Positions 35,847 through 44,460 are shown, counted from the first letter of the stretch. The stretch is 64,000 nt of DNA from Lysinibacillus fusiformis (GCF_007362955.1 NZ_CP041696.1:2232001-2296000), one strand, 5' to 3'. Numbers and translations are program-made. The notes: generated by a model not told the origin, from the sequence alone.

Positions 35847-36503
35847 ATGCAAAATAAATTTAAATTAAAGGATGGGCTCTCGCTTACAATTCTAAACCAG
35901 CCACAGGAGATGATATTAGATGGGATTTCACATTCAGGCGATGCTCCGTATGATCGTATCATTTCCTTTGTGTTTTCAGTTGATGACATGGTAACTTATT
36001 TAAACAGTACGCTCAAGGCTAATGTTTTAGCTGAGCAGGGCTATTTATTTTTCGTTTATCCGAAAAAGGGTAATAAAAAGTATGAACAGTTTATTCATCG
36101 TGATGAAATTTTCCCAGCCATTCAGGTAGATGAAGAAAAATATATTGTCGGTAGTAATTATAAATTTGCAAGTCTTATGTCTCTTGATGAGACGTTTTCC
36201 ATTTTGAGCATTAAGAGAGATAGTAAGGCGCGTGGTAAGAAAAAGACCGCAAATAGTCAATGTGTTAGCGATTATGAAAGCATGGTTCCGCAATTGCGAG
36301 AACAGCTTGCAGAAAATGCAAATGATTTAGCCTTTTATGATGGACTAACACCAGGGTATCAGAAGGACTGGGCCCGCTATATTTATAGTGCGAAAAAGGA
36401 AGAAACCCAGCGAGCGCGTTTAGATGAAATGCGGGAAATTACAAGACAAGGCTTTAAGACGAAGGAGTTATACCGAAAAGCAAAGAGTGAAGAAAAAGCA
36501 TAA
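35847..36503 (+). CDS. YdeI/OmpD-associated family protein
   Basis: About 218 residues. The C-terminal half has the OmdA / YdeI pattern (FYDGLTPGYQKDWARYIYSAKKEETQRARLDEM), a family linked by name to bacteriocin protection but biochemically undefined. The N-terminal ~100 residues look like a fused DUF1905-type or other small beta domain. ATG 35847 follows GAGGTG. The frame open from 35736 runs through the preceding terminator and is not coding. It is a single gene. Confidence 0.7.
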   Translation: MQNKFKLKDGLSLTILNQPQEMILDGISHSGDAPYDRIISFVFSVDDMVTYLNSTLKANVLAEQGYLFFVYPKKGNKKYEQFIHRDEIFPAIQVDEEKYIVGSNYKFASLMSLDETFSILSIKRDSKARGKKKTANSQCVSDYESMVPQLREQLAENANDLAFYDGLTPGYQKDWARYIYSAKKEETQRARLDEMREITRQGFKTKELYRKAKSEEKA

Positions 36504-36689
36504 TTTATTAAAGAATAGCTTTCTTAGTATAAATGCAGCGGAGGAAGAATCTATGAGACAATAGCGATTACACGCATACCACTTATTATTACGTGTAGCG
36601 TGGGCTTCATAGCTACTTTGAAGTTGTCTACAAAGGGAGATATATTGCCTAGGGGCAAACGACACTACTTTAAAAAGTGAGGGCAAAAT

Positions 36690-37124
36690 ATGAGTACTTA
36701 TATTGAACAAGTAGATGAAAAATGGCGCGATAGTTTGGCTAAGCTAGTGGAGGTAGTAGAATCTAACTTACCAGATGGATTTGAACGAACAATGAATTAT
36801 GACATGTTAAGCTATGTTGTGCCGTTATCGATTTATCCGAAAGGTTATCACGTAACGGCAAATACTCCGCTGCCGTTTATTAGTCTTGCAGCTCAAAAGC
36901 GGCATATAGCTGTCTATCATATGGGCATATATGCAGATAAGGCTTTGCTTTCTTGGTTTCAAGAAGAGTATGCCAAGTGTGTACCCACAAAGCTAAATAT
37001 GGGGAAAAGTTGCATTCGTTTTACGAGTACTAAAAATATCCCTTATGATTTGATTGGCGACCTTGTATCAAAAATGACACCAGCTGAATGGATTCTCAAA
37101 TATGAAGGGGAGTTGAACAAATGA
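36690..37124 (+). CDS. DUF1801 domain protein
   Basis: A 144-residue protein of the DUF1801 (YdhG-like) family. An N-terminal helix (YIEQVDEKWRDSLAKLVEVV) is followed by MNYDMLSYVVPLSIYP, FISLAAQKRHIAVYHMG and a C-terminal helix. No catalytic residues are known for the family, which has a frataxin-like fold. Its stop overlaps the next start (ATGA), so it is coupled to the PhnB-like gene. The region 36504-36689 before it shows only a ribosome site with a three-codon frame and short hairpins. Confidence 0.72.
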   Translation: MSTYIEQVDEKWRDSLAKLVEVVESNLPDGFERTMNYDMLSYVVPLSIYPKGYHVTANTPLPFISLAAQKRHIAVYHMGIYADKALLSWFQEEYAKCVPTKLNMGKSCIRFTSTKNIPYDLIGDLVSKMTPAEWILKYEGELNK

Positions 37125-37498
37125 AAAGTGCTACAACATTTTTAATGTTTCAGGGACAAGCACACGATGCAATCGAACAATATAAACAATGGTTTACGGA
37201 TTTAACAGTGGAAAACTTGACCTATATGGAAGATTCTCAGCAAGTTGCAATGGCTGTGCTCAATTTAAAAGGTCTGAAAATTATGGTGAATGATAGTGTC
37301 ATTAAGCATGATTTTACGTTTACACCTGCCACATCTATTTTTGTAGAATGTGAGACACTAGAAGAAATCGGAAATCTTGCAGCACAAATATTAGAGGGTG
37401 GACAAGCATTAATGCCACTTGACAATTATGGCTTTTCTAAGCAATTTACCTGGATTGCGGATCGTTTCGGTGTTTCCTGGCAACTTACGTATAATTAA
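37121..37498 (+). CDS. PhnB-like VOC-family protein
   Basis: A 125-residue protein of the PhnB / 3-demethylubiquinone-methyltransferase-like VOC fold. It starts TTFLMFQGQAHDAIEQYKQWF and contains FTPATSIFVECETLEEIG and WIADRFGVSWQLTYN, all typical. Members bind small molecules, and the activity here is unknown. It is translationally coupled to the DUF1801 gene, and the deaminase follows after 18 bases, so 36690-38973 is one operon. Confidence 0.78.
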   Translation: MKSATTFLMFQGQAHDAIEQYKQWFTDLTVENLTYMEDSQQVAMAVLNLKGLKIMVNDSVIKHDFTFTPATSIFVECETLEEIGNLAAQILEGGQALMPLDNYGFSKQFTWIADRFGVSWQLTYN

Positions 37499-37516
37499 GT
37501 ATAAGGAGGAGTATAT

Positions 37517-37978
37517 ATGAATAAATGGATGGAACGAGCTGTAGAGCTAGCGCTTGAAAACGTTGCGCAGAGAGGCCAGCCATTTGGAGCTATATTAGTG
37601 AAAGATGGCGAAATCATTGGCGAGGGCGTCAATGAACTACATCTCCGTCCAGACAGTACGGGGCATGCTGAGCTATTAGCCTTACGACGTGCCCAGGAAA
37701 AACTAAATTCTATCGATTTACGTGGTACGGTGATGTATGCAAGCGGTGCACCTTGCCCAATGTGCTTTGGTGCGATGGCGATGGCTGGTATAGATAAGGC
37801 CTATTTTGCCAATTCACTAGCAGATGCCATAGCGGTAGGTTTAGGTCGCTCAAGTGAGGTATACGCTGACTTACAGAAGACTGATACTGATCGAGTTTTT
37901 CAAATGATACAGTTACCAGTAGAGGATGAAGAAAAAAATCCGATGCATGTTTGGTATAAAAAGCATAATAACGATTAA
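37517..37978 (+). CDS. Nucleoside/guanine deaminase-like protein
   Basis: A 153-residue zinc-dependent deaminase of the CDA/guanine-deaminase family. The catalytic HAE is in GHAELLALRRA, and PCPMCFGAM supplies the two zinc cysteines. The C-terminal extension with VEDEEKNPMHVWYK fits guanine deaminase-like enzymes (GuaD) more than tRNA adenosine deaminase. Likely reaction: hydrolytic deamination of a purine base. AAGGAGGAG precedes the ATG. Confidence 0.8.
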   Translation: MNKWMERAVELALENVAQRGQPFGAILVKDGEIIGEGVNELHLRPDSTGHAELLALRRAQEKLNSIDLRGTVMYASGAPCPMCFGAMAMAGIDKAYFANSLADAIAVGLGRSSEVYADLQKTDTDRVFQMIQLPVEDEEKNPMHVWYKKHNND

Positions 37979-37992
37979 GAGGAGAATAAGGT

Positions 37993-38973
37993 ATGGCAGT
38001 AACTTTAGTGAAGCACAACATTAAATATGCAGAAGCGATGCATGCGTTATCTTCAATGCCACAGGTGAGAGATGCACTTGGGTTACCAGCCGGCAAAGTA
38101 GAAGATACGATAAATTTTATTAAACGAGAATGTATAGATGAAGAAGCAGGCAAGACTGTTCCTCGTGTTGTCTTGAACGAGGAAGGACAAGTCATCGGTG
38201 TGACGGCACTGATGTTTATAGATCATAACAAAAAAAGCTGTCATATTGGTTCATGGCTTGGTCATGAATTTTGGGGTAAGGGCTATAATCTAGAGGCAAA
38301 AAATGCAATACTAGAAATTGCGTTTTTTGAGTTAGGGCTAGAGCGAGTCTTTGCAGGAGCAAGAAAGGTTAATATTCGCTCCCAAAAGGCGCAAGAGAAA
38401 ATACCATTTATCCGTCTAGGGGTAGAGCGGAATTTTCCCCAAGAACATTCTTGGTTAGAGGTAAAGGAAAAACAACCGTGTGTTTTAAATGTCTTTGAAC
38501 GTGAGGATTTTGTTCGTCACTGCACCTCTCTAGAGAAGGTAGAAGAGTCACGGGAAAGCTATTTGCCACAGTTATTGATTGCGGATGAAAGTGAAGTAGC
38601 CGTTCGTCAATACATGAATGACGGTGATTTATATGAAATTAAGTGCGGTGAAAAATTAGCGGGTATTGCCTTGCTCATTGCACATTCTACAACAACCGTT
38701 GAATTAAAAAATATCGCCATCGTATCAGCGTTTCAAGGTAGAGGTATTGGTAAAGTAGCTTTGCAAAAAATTACAGCAATTAGTGCATCGCAAGGTTATA
38801 AAAACATTATTGTAGGCACGGCAAATTCCAGTATTGATAATATTGCTTTCTATCAAAAGTCTGGTTTCCGCATGGAAGCAATTGAAAAGGATTTTTTTGG
38901 TAGTTATCCAGAACCAATCTATGAAAATGGTATACGTGCCTTAGATATGATTTTATTTTCAAAGGCATTATAA
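37993..38973 (+). CDS. Tandem GNAT acetyltransferase
   Basis: A 326-residue protein with two acetyltransferase domains. The N-terminal domain (~1-165) is RimJ/RimL-like (SCHIGSWLGHEFWGKGYNLEAKNAIL), and the C-terminal domain (~185-326) is a second GNAT with VSAFQGRGIGKVALQKI and NIAFYQKSGFRMEA. Each keeps a recognisable acetyl-CoA loop, though the first is unusual in its GKGYNLEA. Substrates are unknown. It is the last gene of the 36690-38973 operon. Confidence 0.78.
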   Translation: MAVTLVKHNIKYAEAMHALSSMPQVRDALGLPAGKVEDTINFIKRECIDEEAGKTVPRVVLNEEGQVIGVTALMFIDHNKKSCHIGSWLGHEFWGKGYNLEAKNAILEIAFFELGLERVFAGARKVNIRSQKAQEKIPFIRLGVERNFPQEHSWLEVKEKQPCVLNVFEREDFVRHCTSLEKVEESRESYLPQLLIADESEVAVRQYMNDGDLYEIKCGEKLAGIALLIAHSTTTVELKNIAIVSAFQGRGIGKVALQKITAISASQGYKNIIVGTANSSIDNIAFYQKSGFRMEAIEKDFFGSYPEPIYENGIRALDMILFSKAL

Positions 38974-39003
38974 ATCGAGGCAAAATACTCCTCGATTTTT
39001 ATT
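38972..39003 (+). terminator. Rho-independent terminator
   Basis: AAATCGAGG/CCTCGATTT followed by TTATTTT, directly after the tandem GNAT gene. Confidence 0.8.
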
Positions 39004-39082
39004 TTGTCGTGAAACCGAGCTGTGAAAAATCTACATTAGAAGAAGCGGCAGTCCTATCCTTGGAGAGGTTTTGTCATTAAGT

Positions 39083-39127
39083 AAAAAAGAAATACCCGCT
39101 CAACCAAAAGTTGTGACGGGTATTTCT
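39083..39127 (-). terminator. Rho-independent terminator of nsrR
   Basis: On the minus strand AAATACCCG pairs with CGGGTATTT, followed by CTTTTTTAC. Confidence 0.85.
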
Positions 39128-39563
39128 ATTTGCCGAGCAGCAAAGCCATCAATTTTTCCTTGGAATGTAAAAAATCATCGAGTGAATAGCGATCTAGCAC
39201 AGCTAAATAAGCTTGTAGTGCTTCATATAGTACGCCTTTTAACTGGCATTCAGGGGCGATTTTACAGAGGTTATTTTCTTTATCAAAGCACTCCACCAAG
39301 TGAAAGTCTTCTTCGGTATGGCGCACAATTTCTCCGATTGTAACAGTCTTTGGATCAATTGCCAGACGAATACCGCCACCACGTCCGCGGATCGTTTCAA
39401 TATAACCTAGCTGCCCAAGTTGGTGTGTCACCTTCATTAAATGGTTTTTTGATATATTATAGGCATCAGAAATTTCTTGGATAGTTGATAGTTGACCGTC
39501 TTCCTTCGCTCCTAAATAAATGAGTGTCCGAAGGGAGTAATCTGTGTATAAAGTTAATCGCAT
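39126..39563 (-). CDS. nsrR: Nitric-oxide-sensing repressor NsrR
   Basis: A 145-residue Rrf2-family regulator. The N-terminal winged helix (YTDYSLRTLIYLGAKEDGQLSTIQEISDAYNISKNHLMKVTHQLGQLGYIETIRGRGGG, described in parts) and the three cysteines in VECFDKENNLCKIAPEC match NsrR, whose [4Fe-4S] cluster reacts with NO. It is divergent from hmp, and a palindrome of the NsrR type lies between, so it represses hmp and perhaps itself until NO destroys the cluster. Confidence 0.85.
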   Translation of the reverse strand: MRLTLYTDYSLRTLIYLGAKEDGQLSTIQEISDAYNISKNHLMKVTHQLGQLGYIETIRGRGGGIRLAIDPKTVTIGEIVRHTEEDFHLVECFDKENNLCKIAPECQLKGVLYEALQAYLAVLDRYSLDDFLHSKEKLMALLLGK

Positions 39564-39645
39564 TAGAACACCCTACTTTCTAAAGTTCTTAAATAATTAT
39601 AGCATTATCCTCTATTTCATAGTAATATGAATGCCTTTTGAAAAG

Positions 39646-39700
39646 ATGTATTTAAAATACATTAATTATGTCTATTTTGTTAAAGATGTATTTTATATAT
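39646..39700. promoter_or_regulatory. NsrR operator region between nsrR and hmp
   Basis: ATGTATTTAAAATACAT (39646-39662) is a perfect palindrome like the Bacillus NsrR site, and ATGTATTTTATATAT (39686-39700) is a second, weaker copy nearer hmp. Confidence 0.78.
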
Positions 39701-39754
39701 TGCTTTAGGGGATTGAAAGCGTTATATTGTAATCACGAAAGGATGGTATGCGAT

Positions 39755-40921
39755 ATGTTAAAACAAGAAACGGTACAAATTATTAAAGCGACAGTTCCAG
39801 TATTAGAAGTTCATGGTGTAGCAATTACAAAGACGTTTTACAAAAATATGTTTCAGGCTCATCCGGAATTATTAAATATTTTTAATCACACGAATCAAGA
39901 ACAAGGGCGCCAACAGACAGCGTTAGCAAACACTGTTTACGCGGCAGCTGTTCATATTGAAAATTTAGAGGCTATATTACCGGCAGTTATGTTAATCGCT
40001 CATAAACACCGTAGTTTAGGTATTTTACCAGAGCATTATCCAATTGTAGGAGAATACTTATTAAAAGCGATTAAAGAAGTTCTTGGAGATGCAGCAACAG
40101 ACGATATTATTAATGCATGGGCTGAGGCGTATGGTGTGATTGCAGATATCTTCATTCAAGTAGAAGAAGAGTTATATCAAAAAGCAGCGGTAAATGGTGG
40201 GTGGCGTTTATTCAAACCATTAAAAGTAGCAAAAAAAGAAGTTGAAAGTGACCTTGTAACTTCTATTTATTTTGTGAACGAGGATGGTTCTCTGTTACCA
40301 GCGTATGAGCCAGGACAATATATTAGCCTTCGCGTGAAAGTGCCTGGGGAAGAATATTTAATGAATCGTCAATACACACTTTCACAAGCAACAGCAGAAG
40401 ATGGGTATCGTATTTCTGTAAAACGTGAAAGCGATCATACACCAAACGGTAAAGTATCAAACTTCATTCATGACGTTTTACAAGTTGGTGATTTGGTAGA
40501 CGTAAGTGTTCCAGCAGGTCTATTTGTTTTAGAAGAAACATCTGCACCAATCACATTTGTAAGTGGTGGTATTGGCGTAACACCATTAAATAGTATGCTT
40601 CAATCTTTAAAAGACGATGCGGCAAATGAAGTAAACTTCATTCAGTGTGCTCGCAATGAGAAAGTTGTAGCATTTAGTGATGACATTAAGGAAAAAGTAA
40701 ATACCCTTCCAAATGCAACATATACCGCGTTATACTCTGATGAGGACAAGCTCATTACGAAAGAATTATTGGCTGAAAGCGTAGCGAATAATACGGATGT
40801 ATATGTATGTGGCCCTTCTGGCTTTATGGAAGCGGTTATTAAAAACTTACATGAAATTGGCGTAGCAGACGAAAAAATTCATTATGAATTCTTTGGTCCA
40901 GCGATGCAATTAGCAAAATAA
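39755..40921 (+). CDS. hmp: Flavohaemoprotein, nitric oxide dioxygenase
   Basis: About 388 residues. The globin domain (1-140) has proximal His in [12 protein letters not shown] and distal residues in [18 protein letters not shown]. An FAD-binding domain follows with RQYTLS (about residues 205-210). The C-terminal NAD-binding domain has [12 protein letters not shown] and VCGPSGFM. It turns NO plus O2 and NADPH into nitrate. ATG 39755 follows AAAGGATGG; the longer frame to 39668 runs through the operator. It is controlled by the divergent nsrR. Confidence 0.92.
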   Translation: MLKQETVQIIKATVPVLEVHGVAITKTFYKNMFQAHPELLNIFNHTNQEQGRQQTALANTVYAAAVHIENLEAILPAVMLIAHKHRSLGILPEHYPIVGEYLLKAIKEVLGDAATDDIINAWAEAYGVIADIFIQVEEELYQKAAVNGGWRLFKPLKVAKKEVESDLVTSIYFVNEDGSLLPAYEPGQYISLRVKVPGEEYLMNRQYTLSQATAEDGYRISVKRESDHTPNGKVSNFIHDVLQVGDLVDVSVPAGLFVLEETSAPITFVSGGIGVTPLNSMLQSLKDDAANEVNFIQCARNEKVVAFSDDIKEKVNTLPNATYTALYSDEDKLITKELLAESVANNTDVYVCGPSGFMEAVIKNLHEIGVADEKIHYEFFGPAMQLAK

Positions 40922-40931
40922 GAATAAAATT

Positions 40932-40974
40932 TCCTGTTATGAGCGTTTTCCTACGCTTGTGGCAGGTTTTTTTA
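40932..40974 (+). terminator. Rho-independent terminator
   Basis: CCTGTTATGAGCG pairs imperfectly with CGCTTGTGGCAGG, followed by a T7 tract, after hmp. Confidence 0.7.
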
Positions 40975-41085
40975 TTTTAGAACTTTCGAAGTGATGGATA
41001 GAGTTCTCAAAGTGATGGATAGAACGTACGGACTGATAGATATGACTTAACGAGACATGCAATAAAATATGTTGGTGCTTTCATG

Positions 41086-41114
41086 TTGACATTATACCTA
41101 ATGGGGTATAATAT
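41086..41114 (+). promoter_or_regulatory. cstR promoter with embedded CstR operator
   Basis: TTGACA (41086-41091), a 17-base spacer, and TAATAT (41109-41114). The spacer contains ATACCTAATGGGGTAT (41094-41109), a CstR/CsoR-type palindrome placed so that the repressor blocks polymerase. Confidence 0.82.
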
Positions 41115-41165
41115 AAAACTCGTAAGCAAGTTGAAAATTTGACTCGGAAGGAGACGTGCACAAGA

Positions 41166-41426
41166 ATGGCATACGATGCAAAAGCAGCAAATCGAGTGAA
41201 GCGAATGGAAGGTCAATTGCGTGGAATCTTACGTATGATGGAAGAAGAAAAAAACTGCAAAGACGTTATTACGCAGCTATCTGCCGTGCGTTCAGCAGTT
41301 GATCGGACTATTGGCGTTATTGTCAGTGAGAATTTGCTGAATTGTGTAACGACTGCCGAAGGAGATTCAGAAAAAATGAATACGGCTATTCAAGAAGCGA
41401 TGGATTTAGTCGTGAAAAGTAGATAA
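41166..41426 (+). CDS. cstR: Persulfide-sensing repressor CstR (CsoR family)
   Basis: An 86-residue all-helical DUF156/CsoR-family regulator (ANRVKRMEGQLRGILRMMEEEKNC). Counted from ATG 41166 the only two cysteines are Cys31 and Cys60, exactly the pair that forms inter-subunit polysulfide bridges in CstR. The CsoR copper-ligand histidine after the first cysteine is absent. It starts a run of rhodanese, TusA and persulfide dioxygenase genes and carries its own operator, so it most likely derepresses them under reactive sulfur stress. Confidence 0.9.
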   Translation: MAYDAKAANRVKRMEGQLRGILRMMEEEKNCKDVITQLSAVRSAVDRTIGVIVSENLLNCVTTAEGDSEKMNTAIQEAMDLVVKSR

Positions 41427-41433
41427 AATGTAT

Positions 41434-41449
41434 ATACCCTTTGCAGTAT
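41434..41449. promoter_or_regulatory. Weak CstR-like site
   Basis: ATACCCTTTGCAGTAT has a good left half-site and a poorer right half, between cstR and the first rhodanese. Confidence 0.35.
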
Positions 41450-41470
41450 ATGGTTAGGAGGATATAGCTC

Positions 41471-41812
41471 TTGGAAACATGGATTATCATTGCAATCGTT
41501 ATTGCCTTTTTAGTTTGGAGGATGAAGCCGACGAAAGGTGTTCAATCCATATCGACGGCACAATTAAAAACTATGCTGAATGATAAGGACAAAGTGTTTG
41601 TGGATGTGCGAACACCAGCTGAATTCAAGGGACGTAATATTCCGCAATTTAAAAATATCCCACTTGGTTCTAGCTTTACCAAATTACCAAAGGACAAAGA
41701 AATTGTTGTCATTTGTCAAAGTGGCATGCGTAGTAGTCAAGCATGTAAGCAACTAAAGAAACACGGATTTGAGCGTGTAACAAATGTCCGTGGTGGCATG
41801 GGCGCTTATTAG
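41471..41812 (+). CDS. Membrane-anchored rhodanese
   Basis: A 113-residue protein. Residues 3-17 form one membrane helix (WIIIAIVIAFLVWRM), then a single rhodanese domain with DVRTPAEFKGRNIP and the active loop CQSGMRSS. It transfers sulfane sulfur near the membrane, either to or from a persulfide. TTG 41471 follows TTAGGAGG. It is the first structural gene after cstR, 12 bases before the next rhodanese. Confidence 0.85.
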   Translation: METWIIIAIVIAFLVWRMKPTKGVQSISTAQLKTMLNDKDKVFVDVRTPAEFKGRNIPQFKNIPLGSSFTKLPKDKEIVVICQSGMRSSQACKQLKKHGFERVTNVRGGMGAY

Positions 41813-41824
41813 GAGGACAATATC

Positions 41825-42121
41825 ATGAAAGAAATTTCAGCAAAACAAGTACAACAAGCATTAGAACAAGGGCAAGTTTTAAAACTGATTGACGTACGTG
41901 AAGTAGATGAAGTGAAATCTGGGCATATCCCAGGCATCCTTCATATTCCGCTGGGCATATTGGAATTCCGTATGCATGAGTTAAATAAAAATGAACCATA
42001 TATTATGGTATGTCGTTCAAGTGCCCGCAGTGGCCGAGCTACACAATATTTAGAAGATCGAGGATTTGATGTTACAAATATGATTGGCGGTATGCTTGCT
42101 TGGGAAGGCGAAGTACAGTAA
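41825..42121 (+). CDS. Single-domain rhodanese
   Basis: A 98-residue soluble rhodanese: DVREVDEVKSGHIPGILHIPLG, then the active loop CRSSARSGRA with the sulfur-accepting cysteine, then MIGGMLAWEGE. It is a likely sulfur carrier between low-molecular-weight persulfides and the TusA or dioxygenase partners. AGGAGG precedes the ATG by 8 bases, and it is in the cstR operon. Confidence 0.88.
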   Translation: MKEISAKQVQQALEQGQVLKLIDVREVDEVKSGHIPGILHIPLGILEFRMHELNKNEPYIMVCRSSARSGRATQYLEDRGFDVTNMIGGMLAWEGEVQ

Positions 42122-42175
42122 GGGGTTGTATGGTAGATATTCTTAGCACCTCTCTATATTTTTTTATCTAAAACA

Positions 42176-42191
42176 ATACCCTAATAGGTAT
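42176..42191. promoter_or_regulatory. CstR operator
   Basis: ATACCCTAATAGGTAT, with perfect ATACC/GGTAT half-sites, lies 12 bases before the TusA-rhodanese gene and so can control a second transcription unit. Confidence 0.8.
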
Positions 42192-42203
42192 GAGGAGGAA
42201 GTT

Positions 42204-42758
42204 ATGGCTAGTGAGGCAGATTTTCAATTAGATGCAAAAGGGCTATCGTGTCCTATGCCTATCGTAAAAACGAAAAAGGCGATGGCTGATTTAGTAGATG
42301 GTCAAATTTTAGAAGTCTTAGCAACGGATAAGGGCTCTAAGGCGGATATTGCCGCTTGGGCAGAAACTGTAGGTCATCAATACATTGGTACGACAGAAGA
42401 GGGTGCTGTGTTAAAGCATTATATTCGTAAATGTGCTAACGATACTGTAACGGAAAAAGCGTTTGAACCGACTATTGAGTTGGCTGAAATGGTTGGAAAA
42501 AGTGGGCTTATATTAGATGTGCGTGAAGAGGTAGAGTTTGCCTTCGGTCATCTTGATGGAGCAATATCTATTCCAATGGGCGATCTTGCGGCACGTATCT
42601 CGGAGCTTGATAAGGAACAAGAGATATATGTAATTTGTCGTACAGGAAAGCGTAGCGATTTTGCAGCGCAAAAGCTTGTTGAAAATGGCTTTACTAAGGT
42701 ATATAACGTACTTCCAGGTATGACAGCTTGGACGGGCGAACTAATAAAAACTATCTAA
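42204..42758 (+). CDS. TusA-rhodanese fusion (CstA-like)
   Basis: A 184-residue two-domain protein. The N-terminal TusA/SirA domain (1-75) has LDAKGLSCPMPIVKTKKAM with its sulfur-carrying cysteine. The C-terminal rhodanese (~90-184) has DVREEVEFAFGHLDGA and CRTGKRSDF. S. aureus CstA is a rhodanese-TusA-rhodanese, and here the first rhodanese is missing as a fused part and may be the separate upstream gene. It relays persulfide sulfur. GAGGAGG precedes the ATG, and it has its own CstR operator. Confidence 0.88.
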   Translation: MASEADFQLDAKGLSCPMPIVKTKKAMADLVDGQILEVLATDKGSKADIAAWAETVGHQYIGTTEEGAVLKHYIRKCANDTVTEKAFEPTIELAEMVGKSGLILDVREEVEFAFGHLDGAISIPMGDLAARISELDKEQEIYVICRTGKRSDFAAQKLVENGFTKVYNVLPGMTAWTGELIKTI

Positions 42759-42773
42759 TTGGAGGAATTTAAT

Positions 42774-43169
42774 ATGTCAAACAAAGTAGCAATTATTGCA
42801 AGTAATGGTGGTCTTTTTGACGCGTATAAGGTATTCAATATCGCAACAGCAGCTGCGGCTTCTGACAAAGAAGTAGCAATCTTCTTCACATTCGAAGGGT
42901 TAAATTTAATTCACAAGCAAGGTATGCACGCACTACCTATGCCTGCCGGAACAGAACATTTAGCTGAAGGCTTTGCGAAAGCGAATGTTCCTGCTATACC
43001 ACAATTAGTAGAGATGGCGCAGGAATTAGGTGTGAAGTTTATCGCATGTCAAATGACAATGGATGTAATGGGTTTAACAACAAACGATTTCGTAGATGGA
43101 ATTGAGGTGGGTGGCGCTGTAACGTTCCTAGAATTTGCTAAAGATGCAGCGCCGTCATTAACGTTTTAA
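42774..43169 (+). CDS. DsrE/DsrF-like sulfur-relay protein
   Basis: About 131 residues of the DsrE-like (peroxiredoxin-like) family: NKVAIIASNGGLFDAYKVFNIATAA, FTFEGLNLIHKQGM, and IACQMTMDVMGL with one conserved cysteine that can carry sulfur. DsrE-like proteins partner TusA in sulfur transfer. ATG 42774 follows TTGGAGG; the longer frame from 42759 precedes it. It sits 15 bases after the fusion gene. Confidence 0.82.
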   Translation: MSNKVAIIASNGGLFDAYKVFNIATAAAASDKEVAIFFTFEGLNLIHKQGMHALPMPAGTEHLAEGFAKANVPAIPQLVEMAQELGVKFIACQMTMDVMGLTTNDFVDGIEVGGAVTFLEFAKDAAPSLTF

Positions 43170-43231
43170 TTTTTTGGTAATAACAATAAGCGGAGAGGCA
43201 TGTCCTTTCCGCTAAAAAAATCAATAAAACA

Positions 43232-43247
43232 ATACCTCGGGGGGTAA
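43232..43247. promoter_or_regulatory. CstR-like operator
   Basis: ATACCTCGGGGGGTAA keeps the left half-site and most of the right one, and overlaps the ribosome site of the persulfide dioxygenase gene. A small hairpin (AGCGGA/TTCCGCT) lies just upstream. Confidence 0.5.
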
Positions 43248-43252
43248 TTATA

Positions 43253-44380
43253 GTGTCGGTACAACGATGGAGCGCTGCAGATGTAGCAAAAAAAGTTATT
43301 CATAAAGATGAATTATTTATTTTAGATGTACGTAATGCGGATGCATTTGAGGATTGGAAAATTGACGGACATAAGTTTGAGTACCTTAATATTCCGTATT
43401 TCGAGCTATTGGATGGCGTAGAAGGAATTTTGCAGAAGATCCCGACTGACAAAGATGTATTAGTCGTTTGTGCAAAAGAGGGCTCGTCGGTGATGGTGGC
43501 TGAAATGTTAGCGGAAGCTGGGTTTACAGTTGGTTATTTAGCAGGTGGTATGAAAACGTGGAGTGAATATTTAGAGCCGATTAAAGTAGGAGATTTAACA
43601 GGCGGAGGCGAGCTTTACCAGTTCGTACGTTTAGGTAAAGGCTGCCTTTCTTATATGGTAATCTCTGAGGGTGAGGCAGCAATTATTGACGCGGTTCGTT
43701 TCACAGAGGTATTTATAAACTTTGCAAGTGAGAAAAACGTAAAAATCAAGCATGTTTTTGATACACATTTACACGCTGACCATATTTCAGGGGGACGTCA
43801 TATTGCAGCTGCAACTGGTGCAATGTATTATTTACCACCGAAAGATGCAGAAGAGGTTGTATATGATTATGAGCCGTTAGTAGATGGTACCTCGGTACAA
43901 ATTGGTGCATCGAAAATTGATGTAGGAGCCGTTTATTCGCCGGGTCATACAATCGGTTCAACATCGTTTGTTGTTGACGGCAAATATTTGTTGACTGGGG
44001 ACATTTTATTTATAGATTCAATTGGACGCCCAGATTTAGCTGGACTTGCAGAAGACTGGGTTGGGGATTTACGTGAAACGCTTTATAAACGTTACCGTGA
44101 ACTTTCGGATGAGTTAGTTGTGCTACCTGCTCACTTTATGATTATTGATGAGTTAAATGAAGATGGCACTGTGGCTAAACGTCTAGGGGAATTATTTGCT
44201 GAAAACCATGGTTTAAATATTGAAGATGAGGCAAAGTTCCGTAGCATTGTAACAAATAATTTACCGCCACAACCGAATGCCTATCAAGAAATTCGTCAAG
44301 TGAACATGGGTAAAATTACACCGGCTCAAGATGAGCAAACCGAAATGGAAATCGGGCCGAATCGCTGTGCAGTGAGGTAG
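43253..44380 (+). CDS. Rhodanese-persulfide dioxygenase fusion (CstB-like)
   Basis: A 375-residue protein. An N-terminal rhodanese-like domain (1-110) has [15 protein letters not shown] and CAKEGSS. A metallo-beta-lactamase-fold persulfide dioxygenase (ETHE1 type) follows with [27 protein letters not shown] and LPAHF, the mononuclear iron ligands. It oxidises glutathione- or bacillithiol-type persulfide to sulfite. The order is the reverse of S. aureus CstB, where the rhodanese is C-terminal. The last codons (from GTG AGG TAG) are formed by a 29-bp direct repeat. Confidence 0.9.
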   Translation: MSVQRWSAADVAKKVIHKDELFILDVRNADAFEDWKIDGHKFEYLNIPYFELLDGVEGILQKIPTDKDVLVVCAKEGSSVMVAEMLAEAGFTVGYLAGGMKTWSEYLEPIKVGDLTGGGELYQFVRLGKGCLSYMVISEGEAAIIDAVRFTEVFINFASEKNVKIKHVFDTHLHADHISGGRHIAAATGAMYYLPPKDAEEVVYDYEPLVDGTSVQIGASKIDVGAVYSPGHTIGSTSFVVDGKYLLTGDILFIDSIGRPDLAGLAEDWVGDLRETLYKRYRELSDELVVLPAHFMIIDELNEDGTVAKRLGELFAENHGLNIEDEAKFRSIVTNNLPPQPNAYQEIRQVNMGKITPAQDEQTEMEIGPNRCAVR

Positions 44381-44440
44381 TGCCTGGCACGCACACAATT
44401 CACACACAATTTGAGGTAGTGCCTGGCACGCACACAATTC
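44373..44440 (+). repeat. Two 29-bp direct repeats with a palindromic core
   Basis: TGAGGTAGTGCCTGGCAC plus the following 11 bases occurs identically at 44373-44401 and 44412-44440 (period 39). The core GTGCCTGGCAC is a perfect palindrome. The first copy contains the dioxygenase stop codon, and the second ends 20 bases before the next gene. Confidence 0.9.
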
Positions 44441-44460
44441 GCAAACAAAAGGAGATTGAC

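Noticed and set aside
36540..36660. Ribosome site GGAGGAAG followed by a three-codon frame and small hairpins
   Set aside because: The frame stops after three codons and no downstream link is clear; too little to call a leader.
39071..39343. 90-codon plus-strand frame opposite nsrR
   Set aside because: It covers the nsrR terminator and coding part, has no recognisable protein features, and is explained by nsrR on the other strand.
44380..44460. N-terminal extension of the TusA frame
   Set aside because: It only translates the 29-bp direct repeats; the ribosome site AAAGGAG lies just before ATG 44461.
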